Assembly (NCBI GenBank): GCA_050946575.1
Contig: JBMNVB010000008.1
Location: 1-64,000 of the forward strand
Source: JALCRY01 sp050946575
GTDB lineage: Bacteria; Bacillota; Clostridia; Peptostreptococcales; Anaerovoracaceae
Direction of reading: 5' to 3'
DNA length: 64,000 bases
Shown: piece by piece, positions 44,362 to 53,114 of the stretch
Position numbering within the stretch: position 1 is the first letter of the stretch
Layout of the letters: each line of letters begins with the position of its first letter
The notes under the pieces: generated by a model
What the model was told of the DNA's origin: nothing
Seen by the model: only the letters and a program-made list of their open reading frames with translations
The model's database searches: none
Program-made: the position numbers and the translations under genes

Positions 44362-45570
44362 CTAATATTCCTGAGACATTGATTCGATGATGCTGTCCGC
44401 GAGACCGTCGAGTTCCTTTTCGGTCATCTTGTTCACCGACGAAAGCAGGGATACCTGCTCGTTCAGGACTGTCATCTGCTTCATCTCGTCGAGCGTTTCG
44501 TTCATGAGGTCGCCCGCCTTCGGCGCCCACGATCCGTTCTCCACGAGAGCGACGACACGCTTCTGCAGATTCAGACGCTTCATATCGTCGAGGAGATTCT
44601 GCATTGGCGGGAAGACGTTCAGGTTGTACGTCACCGAAAGGAGAGCGATGTGACTGTACTTGAATGCTTCGCCGATGAGATAGGAGACGTGCGTCTCGGC
44701 GACATCGTACATGCGGATATTGTGCATGCCCTTCTCATGGAGCTTGCATGCGAGAATATTCGCGGCGTTCTGAGTATGTCCGTACATGGACGCATAGCAG
44801 ATGAGGACGCCTTTTTCTTCAGGAGTATACGTCGCCCAGTGTACGTACTTGTCAATGATCCAGCCGAGGTCCTTGCGCCACACCGGTCCGTGCAGCGGGC
44901 AGATCATCTTGATGTCTATCGTGCCGGCCTTTTTCAGGACTTCCATGACCTGAGGACCGTATTTGCCGACTATGTTGCAGTAATACCTTCTCGCCTCGTC
45001 GAGCCAGTCGTTCTTGAAGTCGACTTCGTCAGCGAACAGGCAGCCGTCGAGCGCCTTGAACGATCCGAACGCGTCTGCGCTGAACAGCACTCCGTTCGTC
45101 ACGTCGAACGTGAGCATGACTTCAGGCCAGTGGACCATCGGAGCTTTCACGAACGTGACGGTGTGCTTTCCGAATGTCATCGTGTCGCCTTCGTCGACCA
45201 TGATGAAGTTGTCGTCTATCTCGTAGCCGAACTGATGCATGAGCATCTGAGCCTTTTCTGTAGAAACGATCTTCACGTCGGGGTGGCGCAGGATGACTTC
45301 ATTCATCGAAGCCGCATGGTCCGGTTCGAGATGGTTGATGACCATGTAATCGAGGTGCCTTCCGTCCAGGACAGCCTCGACGTTTTCCACGAACTGCTCA
45401 TACACCGAACTGTCGGCCGTGTCGAACAGTACCGTCTTCTCATCGAGCAGCAGGTATGAATTATATGATACTCCGTCCTCGATCGGATGGATGCTTTCAA
45501 ACAGGTGGAGCCTTTTATCATTGGCGCCGACCCAGTACAGATCTTCCGTAACTTTTCTGACACACTTCAT
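44362..45570 (-). CDS. fprA: A-type flavodiiron protein
   Basis: Reduces O2 to water or NO to N2O, protecting anaerobes. 402 residues: metallo-beta-lactamase-like diiron domain (1-250) with ligands in NHLEPDHAAS near 80, MVHWPEV near 146, SADAFG near 165 and PLHGPV near 226, then a flavodoxin domain with the FMN loop YASMYGHTQNA near 260. It has no rubredoxin domain of its own; the upstream gene, two bases away, encodes a protein that ends in one, which should be its electron donor. Confidence 0.95.
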   Translation of the reverse strand: MKCVRKVTEDLYWVGANDKRLHLFESIHPIEDGVSYNSYLLLDEKTVLFDTADSSVYEQFVENVEAVLDGRHLDYMVINHLEPDHAASMNEVILRHPDVKIVSTEKAQMLMHQFGYEIDDNFIMVDEGDTMTFGKHTVTFVKAPMVHWPEVMLTFDVTNGVLFSADAFGSFKALDGCLFADEVDFKNDWLDEARRYYCNIVGKYGPQVMEVLKKAGTIDIKMICPLHGPVWRKDLGWIIDKYVHWATYTPEEKGVLICYASMYGHTQNAANILACKLHEKGMHNIRMYDVAETHVSYLIGEAFKYSHIALLSVTYNLNVFPPMQNLLDDMKRLNLQKRVVALVENGSWAPKAGDLMNETLDEMKQMTVLNEQVSLLSSVNKMTEKELDGLADSIIESMSQEY

Positions 45571-45572
45571 TT

Positions 45573-47498
45573 CTATTTCTCCTCCTTTTCAGGTTTCGCT
45601 ACTTCGACAAAGCTCGTCTTCTCCTCGCCGCATACAGGGCAGATCCACTCTTCAGGCAGCGACTCGAACGTCGTCCCGATGCTCACGCCGTTCTCCTCGT
45701 CTCCGACAGCCGGGTCGTATTCGTATCCGCAGCCGTTGCAGACGTATGTCGTCCACGGCGAAGGCTCCTTGAGGATCGTGGCCTTCCGCATCTTTACTCT
45801 CGGCGGCGCCGGCTTCTTCTCCTTGCCGTTGTCGAGCGCCTTTGTGAGGAGAGGCAGTATCTCCATTACATCTCCGACAATGCCGTAATCCGCGTTCTTG
45901 AATATCGGCGCGTTCTTGTTCTTGTTTATCGCGACGATCGTCGTGGCTTCGCGGATGCCCTTCAGATGCTGGCCCGCGCCGGAGATTCCGCACGCGATGT
46001 AAAGGTTCCCGTTGAACTTCTGTCCCGACATCCCGACGTACCTGTCGAGCGGGAGATATTTCAGTGTCTCGGCGACAGGTCTTGACGATCCGATCGCGGC
46101 GCCCGCCTGCTTCGCGAGATCTTCTATCAGTTTCATGTTCTTCTTCTCTCCGATGCCCTTGCCGGCGGAAACTACTCTGTCCGCTTCCGTTATCGGCGTC
46201 ATCGGATCGATACCGACAGTGAAGTCGAATCCGTCCGCCTTCAATGCCTCTACGAGCTGGTCGACTCTTTCCTGAGCTGTGCCGCTCGCGTATATGATCT
46301 TCTTCCTCTGGCCCGTGATCGGTCCCTTGTTCTTCGAAGCTCCGACCATCTTCGGCGCCTTGCCGAGGATCTTCGAGGCAATGACGACTCTCTGGATCTC
46401 GCTCGTTCCTTCGTATATCGTCGTGATCTTCGCGTCTCTGTACATGCGCTCGACATCCATTCCCTTCAGATAGCCGTTTCCGCCGTACAGCTGCAGCGCC
46501 GCATTGCATATTTCAAGAGCGCTCTCCGACGCGTATGTCTTCGCCATCGCGGCTTCCATTCCGTATTCCATGTGGTTCTCTTTAAGTTCCGCCGCAGAAT
46601 ACACCTGGAACCTCGCGTTCCTGAGCTTGATCGCCATGTCGGCGAATTTGAACTGGTTCGCCTGCTGATATGCTATGGGCATGCCGAACTGCTCTCTTTC
46701 GAGAGCGTATTCCTTCGCGCTGTCGAACGCGCCCTGAGCGATACCGAGCGCCTGCGCGGCGATACCGATCCTGCCGCCGTCAAGCGTGGCCATCGCGATC
46801 TTGAATCCTTCTCCCTCGTGTCCGAGCAGATTCGCCTTCGGCACCTTGACGTCGTTGAAGATGAGTTCGGCTGTCGACGAAGAACGGATGCCCATCTTGT
46901 CATAGTGGTCTCCGAATTCAAAGCCTTCCCAGCCCTTCTCGACGATGAACGCGCTGATGCCGTGCGTTCCGATGTTCGGCGTCGTGACCGCGAATATGAT
47001 GTAAATGTCAGCTTTAGGAGCATTGGTAATGAAAATCTTTCCGCCGTTCAGGATGTAATAGTCCCCGCTGCGGACCGCCGTCGTCTCAGTCCCGCCGGCG
47101 TCCGATCCCGCGTTCGGCTCCGTCAGTCCGAATGCTCCGAGCTTCTCGCCTTTCGCGAGCGGAACGAGATATTTTCTTTTCTGTTCTTCCGTGCCGTACT
47201 CCGCGATGGGATACGTGCCGAGCGAAGTGTGCGCCGACAGTATTACGCCGGTACCTCCGTCCACTCTCGCAAGTTCCTCAACAGCGATCGCGTAGCTCAG
47301 AACGTCAAGCCCCGCGCCGCCGTATTTTTTCGGATACGGCAGCCCCATAAGGCCCATCTTCGCCATCTTTGCCACCGCGTCTTCCGGGAACGCGTTTTCC
47401 TGATCAAGCTTGAACGCTATCGGCTTGACCTCCTCTTCGGCAAAAGCTCTGACCTTTTCCCTCAAAGCCTCATGGCTTTCGTTGGTTGTAAAAAGCAT
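45573..47498 (-). CDS. Acyl-CoA dehydrogenase / ETF-alpha / rubredoxin fusion
   Basis: 641-residue three-part redox protein. Residues 1-385 are an acyl-CoA dehydrogenase, including GSDAGGTETTA near 130 and catalytic Glu in IYEGTSEIQR near 367. About 395-560 match the FAD-binding half of electron-transfer flavoprotein alpha (GSSRPVAET, ACGISGAGQHLKG). About 585-635 is a rubredoxin domain with CNGCGY and CPVCGEE holding one iron. Electrons could run from acyl-CoA FAD through the second FAD to rubredoxin and then to the adjacent flavodiiron protein. No ETF-beta is encoded nearby. A divergent Crp/Fnr gene may regulate it. Confidence 0.93.
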   Translation of the reverse strand: MLFTTNESHEALREKVRAFAEEEVKPIAFKLDQENAFPEDAVAKMAKMGLMGLPYPKKYGGAGLDVLSYAIAVEELARVDGGTGVILSAHTSLGTYPIAEYGTEEQKRKYLVPLAKGEKLGAFGLTEPNAGSDAGGTETTAVRSGDYYILNGGKIFITNAPKADIYIIFAVTTPNIGTHGISAFIVEKGWEGFEFGDHYDKMGIRSSSTAELIFNDVKVPKANLLGHEGEGFKIAMATLDGGRIGIAAQALGIAQGAFDSAKEYALEREQFGMPIAYQQANQFKFADMAIKLRNARFQVYSAAELKENHMEYGMEAAMAKTYASESALEICNAALQLYGGNGYLKGMDVERMYRDAKITTIYEGTSEIQRVVIASKILGKAPKMVGASKNKGPITGQRKKIIYASGTAQERVDQLVEALKADGFDFTVGIDPMTPITEADRVVSAGKGIGEKKNMKLIEDLAKQAGAAIGSSRPVAETLKYLPLDRYVGMSGQKFNGNLYIACGISGAGQHLKGIREATTIVAINKNKNAPIFKNADYGIVGDVMEILPLLTKALDNGKEKKPAPPRVKMRKATILKEPSPWTTYVCNGCGYEYDPAVGDEENGVSIGTTFESLPEEWICPVCGEEKTSFVEVAKPEKEEK

Positions 47499-47549
47499 GC
47501 TGCACCTCCAATGCGTGATATGATTGATCCTCTCCGATGAAATATATAC

Positions 47550-47576
47550 TCTGATTTTTTCTTCATTTTAATCAGA
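47550..47576. promoter_or_regulatory. Inverted repeat upstream of the dehydrogenase fusion
   Basis: TCTGATT and AATCAGA, perfect 7-bp arms 13 bases apart, 50-80 bases before the start codon and in the gap shared with the Crp/Fnr gene. A possible operator; the spacing is wider than classic CRP or FNR sites. Confidence 0.35.
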
Positions 47577-47593
47577 ATATTTTCACTCTGCTA

Positions 47594-47622
47594 GTGACAT
47601 TTGCAACTTTGTGTAGTATAAT
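47594..47622 (+). promoter_or_regulatory. Promoter of the Crp/Fnr gene
   Basis: GTGACA (47594-47599), 17 bases, TATAAT (47617-47622). Confidence 0.6.
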
Positions 47623-47702
47623 TTAATAAATAATTTTGGCAGACAATAAATCGCGCAAAATATACTGTGCGGTTCAGGGAAAGGGTATAAAGGTGAAAAT
47701 CA

Positions 47703-48353
47703 ATGCAGCAAAAAAATATTCTGGACGATATATCGATAGACTCACTTAAACAGATGGTACCGTGTTTCGCTCCTGTCTTCAGGAAATTCAAGAAGGGCGA
47801 AACGGTCATGCAGTACGAAGGCGGCGAGCCGAAAACCATTTCCGTTATGGTGCTGGGAACAGCAAGGCTCGAAATAGTCGACGAAGACGGGGAAGCGTTC
47901 AATTTAGAGAGTTACAAGCGCGGCGACGTGTTCGGCGAGCTGTTCGCTCTGCCGCTCGAGAACCTCGGATACTCCGTCATCGCGACATCCGACTGCACGA
48001 TAATGAACGTCGATTACAAGCACTTCATCACGCCGTGCGAAAAATCCTGCGACCATCACACCACGCTGATCAGCAATCTGTTCATAATGACAGCGCAGAA
48101 AAGCCAGGAACTCGCGCTCCATCTGACAATACTCAGTCAGAACTGCATCCGCGCGAAGCTGATGACTTATCTGCGGTACGCAAGGAACAGCGTCGGCGCG
48201 ACAGACGACCAGACATTCCAGATCCCCATGTCGCTTTCGCAACTCGCGGATTACATCAGAGCAGACCGCTCCTCGATGATGCGCGAGATAAAGGCAATGA
48301 AGTCCGACGGCCTGATCGAAAGCAAGGCCAGATCATTCCGGCTGCTCGCGTAA
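47703..48353 (+). CDS. Crp/Fnr-family transcriptional regulator
   Basis: 216-residue regulator: cyclic-nucleotide-binding-like beta barrel (about 20-115), dimer helix, and C-terminal helix-turn-helix (LSQLADYIRADRSSMMREI near 180). It lacks the N-terminal cysteine cluster of Fnr but has CEKSCDHH near 112-119 and other cysteines that could sense redox state. AAAGGTG precedes ATG 47703. Divergent from the dehydrogenase-flavodiiron operon, which it probably controls in response to O2, NO or a metabolite (inference). Confidence 0.9.
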   Translation: MQQKNILDDISIDSLKQMVPCFAPVFRKFKKGETVMQYEGGEPKTISVMVLGTARLEIVDEDGEAFNLESYKRGDVFGELFALPLENLGYSVIATSDCTIMNVDYKHFITPCEKSCDHHTTLISNLFIMTAQKSQELALHLTILSQNCIRAKLMTYLRYARNSVGATDDQTFQIPMSLSQLADYIRADRSSMMREIKAMKSDGLIESKARSFRLLA

Positions 48354-48668
48354 GGCGGCAGGCTGAGCTGCAGGCGGGAATCGGAGCCGGCGCCCGGGCT
48401 GAAGCGGGGCCTGATCACGGGCCGGAGCGGAGGGCGACGTCGGAGCATGGGCTGAAGCGAGGCCTGATCATGGGCCGGAGCCGGGATCGGGCCGGAGCCG
48501 GGATCGGGCCGGAGCCCATGGGCCGGGACGGCCGGAGCCGGAGAGTTGAGCCTGGTCACGAGGCGAAGCGGAGCCCGGGCTGAATCGGGGCCTGATCATG
48601 GATCGGAGCCGGGGCTCGGGCTGAAGCGGAGCCTGATCACGGGCCGGAGCGGAAGCCGCTGGCAAGTC
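48354..48668. repeat. GC-rich tandem repeats after the Crp/Fnr gene
   Basis: Starting within a few bases of the stop codon, imperfect units built from GGGCTGAAGCGGGGCCTGAT and CACGGGCCGGAGC recur about six times, with a shorter GGGCCGGAGCCGGGATC run inside. No gene. Confidence 0.65.
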
Positions 48669-48694
48669 GATGAGCGGCTACGGACAACGATAAA

Positions 48695-49512
48695 CGGTAA
48701 TACAACTGGCACCAGGCACAGAAAACCTGCACTGGTGCCAGTTATTTTTTCATGATCTGCCCGGTTCCGCGCAATAAAGACCGGTTTTAACTGGCACCCC
48801 TCGCCAAAAACACGCCCTAGTGCCAGTTATTTTGCATTGATTTGCCTGATTCCGCGAAAAATGTTCCAATTACAACTGTCACCAACTCTCAATACCGACA
48901 CAGGTGACAGTAAATCACTGTCACCAACGTTCAAAATCGACTCCGGTGACAGTAAATCACTGTCACCAACGTTTAAAACCGACACAGGTGACAGTAAAAA
49001 TCACTGTCACCAACGCTCAAAATCGACTCCGGTGACAGTAAATCACTGTCACCAACGTTCAAAATCGACTCCGGTGACAGGAAATCACTGTCACCGGCGT
49101 TCAAAATCGACTTCGGTGACAGGAAAAACTCCTGTCACCAACGCTCAAATCCGACACAGGTGACAGGAAAACTCCTGTCACTAACGTCCAAAATCAGCTC
49201 CGGTGACAGGAAATCACTGTCACCAACGTTCAAAATCGACTTCGGTGACAGGAAAAACTCCTGTCACCAACGCTCAAATCCGACACAGGTGACAGGAAAT
49301 TACTGTCACCAACGTCCAAAATCGGCTCCGGTGACAGGAAATCACTGGCACCTCTGTCCAAAATCAAGCCCGGTGACAGGAAAAACTCCTGTCACCAACG
49401 CCCAAAACCGACACAGGTGACAGGAAAACTCCTGTCACTAACGTCCAAAATCGGCTCCGGTGACAATAAATCACTGTCACCGATGCCAAAAACGTGCCCC
49501 GGTGCCAGTGAT
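48695..49512. repeat. Array of about 16 hairpins with compensatory stem changes
   Basis: Two hairpins with AACTGGCACC/GGTGCCAGTT stems (about 48700 and 48790) precede about fourteen units of 40-45 bases from about 48876. Each unit is CTGTCACC, a ~20-base loop (AACGTTCAAAATCGACTCC or AACGCTCAAATCCGACACA type), GGTGACAG, then a short AAAT or GAAAAACT spacer. In the first two units the third stem pair from the middle is G-C where the others have T-A, changed on both arms. The loops are near-identical repeats of two or three types, so this is not a CRISPR array. No open frame here looks like a protein. Confidence 0.85.
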
Positions 49513-49519
49513 CCGGCAA

Positions 49520-49640
49520 AGATCCGCACGATCCCGCGCCCAGTCCTGCGTAATCCGACCCGATCCCCCGCCCGGTCCTGCGTAATCCGGCCCGATCCCC
49601 GTACGATCCTGTTCCCGATCCCGCGAAACCAGGCCCAGAT
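49520..49640. repeat. Short GATCC-rich repeats
   Basis: Units of the type CGATCCCCCGCCCGGTCCTG then CGTAATCCG, three to four copies. No gene. Confidence 0.5.
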
Positions 49641-49734
49641 CTAACCGGCACCGGCCCGCAAAACATCGCCATTTGCCAGTTGGGACCGCCCGCAAATCCA
49701 TCTGGCCCTGCCCGGTTCTCTCAGCCCCTTAGAA

Positions 49735-50060
49735 GAACCCGGCCCGCCGCATCCGTTGGACCCCCGGTCGCCCGTGACCATCGGAGCCCACCGCATCCGC
49801 CGGACCCCCGGCCGCCCGTAACCATCGGAGCCCGCCGCATCCGTTGGACCCCCGGCCGCCCGTAACCATCGGAGCCCGCCGCATCCGTTGGACCCCCGGT
49901 CGCCCGTAACCATCAGAGCCCGCCGCATCCGTTGGACCCCCGGTCGCCCGTAACCATCGGAGCCCGCCGCATCCGCCGGACCCCCGGCCGCCCGTAACCA
50001 TCAGAGCCCATCGCAGCCGCCGGAACCCCGGCCGCCCGTAACCATCAGAGCCCGCAGCCG
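49735..50060. repeat. 45-bp tandem array
   Basis: About seven copies of a 45-base unit containing GCCGCATCCGTTGGACCCCC and GCCCGTAACCATC. Because 45 is a multiple of three, frames stay open through the array on both strands (minus-strand frame gives a 15-residue GSDGYGRPG repeat), but start and SD signals are lacking and I do not call a gene. Confidence 0.8.
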
Positions 50061-50080
50061 CGGGATCCGCGCCCGGCAAT

Positions 50081-50131
50081 AAAAAAATGGACTTTTGCAC
50101 CGGCGGCCCTCCGGCCGGTGCGCAAGTCCAT
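50081..50131 (-). terminator. Terminator of the coiled-coil protein gene
   Basis: Minus strand ATGGACTTGCGCACCGGC pairs with GCCGGTGCAAAAGTCCAT (long imperfect stem), followed by a T7 run. Confidence 0.85.
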
Positions 50132-50157
50132 GATTTCCGATCCTTTATTTGATCCTG

Positions 50158-50805
50158 CTACTTGAATATCTTGTGCGCGATTTTCTTGTTCTGCACTTTT
50201 ACATCGTCTTTTTCCGGGAACAGGGTCTCGCCGATCGCGGACACAGGATACTGCTTGACTTCTTCAAGGCTCCCGTCGTCCATTTCGATGATGACGTTGT
50301 TCCGGCCGGACCACTCCGTCTTGCAGCCCTTCTTGTCGTCGATTATCAGATAAAGGTAATCGCCGTCTTTGCGGATGACTTCCATCTTGCCGTACGCCCA
50401 GTTGTAATACTCGCGTCCGACATCAGCCGCCTCGCGCTCTTCCGTCCAGTCGCGATTCGAGATCTCGCCGGAAATTTCCGTCTCGGCAAGCCCGGCGGCC
50501 GCCTTGGCGTCGACGCCCTGTTTGTGGAGTTTGCGCTTCCGGTCGGTGATCTTCTTGTCTACCTTGGCAATGCCCTCTTCCAGTGCGCTCTTGCTTCTCT
50601 TGATCTCTTTCCAGTTCAGCTTCATCCATTTGTTTTCTTCGATGACATCGCCGATCTCATTTCCCAGTTCCTTCATGCGCTCCTTGTTATCGGCATTGCG
50701 CGAACTCCTGAGGCTCTGGTAATTGTCAAGATTCACCTTCAGCCCCAGAAGGATCCGGTTTTCCTTCTCCCATTTATCTATCATTTTAAGTGTTTTTTCG
50801 TCCAT
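50158..50805 (-). CDS. Hypothetical coiled-coil protein
   Basis: 215 residues, not recognised. The first ~110 residues are highly charged and helical with heptad-like spacing (KELGNEIGDVIEENKWMKLNWKEIKRSK region), suggesting a coiled coil; the last ~90 look beta-rich (YLYLIIDDKKG, NNVIIEMDDGS). No signal peptide or membrane segment. GGGAGG is nine bases before ATG 50805 and a strong terminator follows, so it is expressed as a single gene. Codon use matches the genome. Confidence 0.75.
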   Translation of the reverse strand: MDEKTLKMIDKWEKENRILLGLKVNLDNYQSLRSSRNADNKERMKELGNEIGDVIEENKWMKLNWKEIKRSKSALEEGIAKVDKKITDRKRKLHKQGVDAKAAAGLAETEISGEISNRDWTEEREAADVGREYYNWAYGKMEVIRKDGDYLYLIIDDKKGCKTEWSGRNNVIIEMDDGSLEEVKQYPVSAIGETLFPEKDDVKVQNKKIAHKIFK

Positions 50806-50946
50806 TTATGTGAACCTCCCGCAGTACTGATCAAAAATTTCCGTCTAAATATTATACACACCCGACAGTCCTGCTGTCAATCTCCGCCGGCCTGCCTCCG
50901 GGCCGGATCAATGCGCCGCGGCCCGGTCCCCGCGCGATCCCGCACG

Positions 50947-50973
50947 AAAAAAGCGGCGGGGCCTGCCCGCCGC
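50947..50973 (-). terminator. Terminator of the lipoprotein gene
   Basis: Minus strand GCGGCGGGC and CCCCGCCGC pair across AGG and are followed by TTTTTT. Confidence 0.75.
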
Positions 50974-51015
50974 CGGATCTGCGTATTGCCTGTCAGGCTC
51001 CCTGCGCAGGCAGCC

Positions 51016-51624
51016 TTACCAGTTGATATTCGTCATGGCTTCCATGATATTGCCGCACATCTTGTCGATGTCAGATGACGTCGGGTCCATCTGCCAGTTG
51101 CCGTCGTCGTCCTTGTTGACCGTGACCGTGATCTCTGAAGTAACCGTCTTGTCCTTGTTCTCGTCGATCGCGTCGAACAGCATGTCATACAGGGTCTTGT
51201 ACATCTGCGTCGAATTTCCGCTCAAAATCGCCTGATACAGATCGCTGTTCGTGTTAGTCATATCCGTTTTAGCCTGCGCCACCCATTTGTCCGCGGCGTT
51301 TTCCATGTCGACATTCGTGACCTTCATCGTCACATCCACAGTGTCGCTGTCTTTCTTTTCGCTGCCGGTTATCTCATATTTCAGATTCCCGAAAAGCGCC
51401 TTCATGAAATCCTGCTCGTCAAGCCCGGTGATATTCAGGGAATCGAATTCCGACTGCACGGCCTTTGCCGCCTCGCTGTCGCTGTCATATGTAGCATCCT
51501 GCAGAGCCTGCATCGTATCGTCCACAGCTTTTTCGGCCTGCTCCGTCTCTCCGCACGCTGTGAAAGTAACAACAACAGTCAGTGCCAGCATTATTGCCAT
51601 GGCACATCTCAATATTTTTTTCAT
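51016..51624 (-). CDS. Predicted lipoprotein of unknown function
   Basis: 202-residue exported protein: lipoprotein signal with charged MKKILR start, hydrophobic core and lipobox TFTAC, Cys24 as acylation site. The mature part is acidic and contains VDVTMKVTNVDM near 98 and TSEITVTVNKDDDGNWQMD near 170, resembling DUF5105-like clostridial lipoproteins; that comparison is tentative. It stands alone with its own terminator. Confidence 0.8.
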   Translation of the reverse strand: MKKILRCAMAIMLALTVVVTFTACGETEQAEKAVDDTMQALQDATYDSDSEAAKAVQSEFDSLNITGLDEQDFMKALFGNLKYEITGSEKKDSDTVDVTMKVTNVDMENAADKWVAQAKTDMTNTNSDLYQAILSGNSTQMYKTLYDMLFDAIDENKDKTVTSEITVTVNKDDDGNWQMDPTSSDIDKMCGNIMEAMTNINW

Positions 51625-51774
51625 AATCTCTGCCTTCTCTCCAAAACACTATGTGATTAAGTACTAACTTTTTTGGAAATTATATCACACAGAATTTTTC
51701 TTATCAATCACCCAAATGTAAAACATCGCGGCGCGCACCCCCATAATACATCAATGCATTGGTGCATTAATAAA

Positions 51775-51801
51775 GGGAGCCCGGCTTCCCCCTGGGCTCC
51801 C
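51775..51801 (-). terminator. Terminator after the Kbl-like gene
   Basis: GGGAGCCCGG and CTGGGCTCCC form a stem around CTTCCCC; the minus strand continues TTTATTAATGC. T-tract is short. Confidence 0.65.
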
Positions 51802-51808
51802 GTTTCTG

Positions 51809-52921
51809 TCATATGAGGTTCAGTTCCCGGCCGGCTTCTTCGAGCGCGGCGAGTACGATGTCAAGGTCCTTTTCCTCGTGGTCCGCGGAAATGATCACGC
51901 GGATGCGGGCATTGCCGCGGGCGACGAGCGGGAACTTGATCGCCTGGGCGAACACGCCTTTTTCGAACAGTTTTTCGCTGAGCTGCTCGGCCGTATCTTC
52001 CGCTCCGACAAGTACAGGAATGACTGGTGTTTCAGTCCTGCCGAGGTCGAAGCCGAGGCCGGACGCCTTGTTGAAGAAATATTCACGGTTATGCCAGAGC
52101 TTTTTCACGAGTTCGTCGCTTTCACTCAGCATCTGCAGCGCGCGGAGCGCTCCGGCGGCCAGTACCGGCTGTATCGGCGTCGCCGACAGTATGAAGCTGC
52201 GCGCCTTTGTGCTGACCTGCTCCATGAGGTCGGCCGGACCTGCCGCGAATCCTCCTGACGAGCCGAATCCCTTCGAGAGCGAACCCGTTTCGACATAGAC
52301 CCTGCCCTCAAGTCCGAAGTGGCTTACCGTGCCTCTTCCGTGGTCTCCGAGCACGCCGTCGCCGTGCGCGTCGTCGACCATGACCTTCGCGCCGTATTTC
52401 TCGGCCAGCTCCACTATTTCAGGCACTTTCGCGATCTCGCCGTCCATGCTGAAGACCCCGTCTGTGATGATGAGCTTGTTCTCCGCCGTCGATTTCGCGA
52501 GCGCGTCCTCCAGGCCGTTCATGTCGCTGTGCGGATACACGATGACCTTCGCTCCGGAAAGACGCGTCCCGTCAATGATGCTTCCGTGATTGAGTTCGTC
52601 GCTGAATATCTCGTCGCCTTTCCCTGCGAGCACCGGTATCGTGCCGACGTTCGCTGTATATCCCGAATTGAAAACGCAGGAGCTTTCAGTTCCCTTGAAC
52701 TTCGCGAGTTCCCTTTCGAGCTCGTTATGCACCTTGAAGTTGCCGATGATGCCCCGGGCCGCTCCGGCTCCGAGCCCGTATTCATCAAGGGCTTCCTTCG
52801 CCGCCTTCACGACTTCCGGATGATTCGCGAGTCCCAGATAGTTATTCGATGCCATGTTAATGACTTCACGGCCGTCAAGCATTACTCTTCCGCCCTGAGG
52901 CCCTGTGATAGTTCTGAACAT
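51809..52921 (-). CDS. kbl: Glycine C-acetyltransferase-like (alpha-oxoamine synthase), short N-terminus
   Basis: PLP enzyme of the alpha-oxoamine synthase family; most similar in my reading to 2-amino-3-oxobutyrate CoA ligase (threonine breakdown to glycine and acetyl-CoA), though 8-amino-7-oxononanoate synthase is possible. Landmarks: NYLGLANHPEV near 26, NHGSIIDG near 112, DDAHGDGVLG near 178, Schiff-base Lys in GSLSKGFG near 213. 370 residues, about 25-30 shorter than usual at the N-terminus. The start is firm: AAGGAG six bases before ATG and an in-frame TAA two codons upstream. No threonine dehydrogenase is adjacent. Confidence 0.85.
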   Translation of the reverse strand: MFRTITGPQGGRVMLDGREVINMASNNYLGLANHPEVVKAAKEALDEYGLGAGAARGIIGNFKVHNELERELAKFKGTESSCVFNSGYTANVGTIPVLAGKGDEIFSDELNHGSIIDGTRLSGAKVIVYPHSDMNGLEDALAKSTAENKLIITDGVFSMDGEIAKVPEIVELAEKYGAKVMVDDAHGDGVLGDHGRGTVSHFGLEGRVYVETGSLSKGFGSSGGFAAGPADLMEQVSTKARSFILSATPIQPVLAAGALRALQMLSESDELVKKLWHNREYFFNKASGLGFDLGRTETPVIPVLVGAEDTAEQLSEKLFEKGVFAQAIKFPLVARGNARIRVIISADHEEKDLDIVLAALEEAGRELNLI

Positions 52922-53048
52922 TACTTACTCCTTCCGCATTGCTGCATGCCTGGATACATATAGTTGATATACTAATAATATAAAGGACAGAATTGTTCGA
53001 ATCAATAGACAAGTTGGAATCGGGACCAATTTTGACTGTCGGCGGCAG

Positions 53049-53086
53049 TAAAAAGGAGCGCACGGAAAAATCCATGCACTCCTTTT
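53049..53086 (-). terminator. Terminator of the metH operon
   Basis: Minus strand GGAGTGCATGGA and TCCGTGCGCTCC pair with two G-T pairs around a five-T loop, followed by TTTTTA. Confidence 0.8.
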
Positions 53087-53114
53087 CCCCGGCATTTATC
53101 CTGTCAGCTGAATA

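Noticed and set aside
48870..49500. CRISPR array (palindromic GGTGACAG...CTGTCACC repeats at regular spacing)
   Set aside because: The would-be spacers are near-identical to one another in two or three types, repeat lengths vary, and no cas gene is present.
48695..49512. Integron attC array
   Set aside because: No integrase or gene cassettes, and the hairpins follow each other without coding sequence between them.
49729..50100. Minus-strand frame with a 15-residue glycine-rich repeat
   Set aside because: The frame is open only because the unit is 45 bp; there is no SD, and other frames through the array are equally open.
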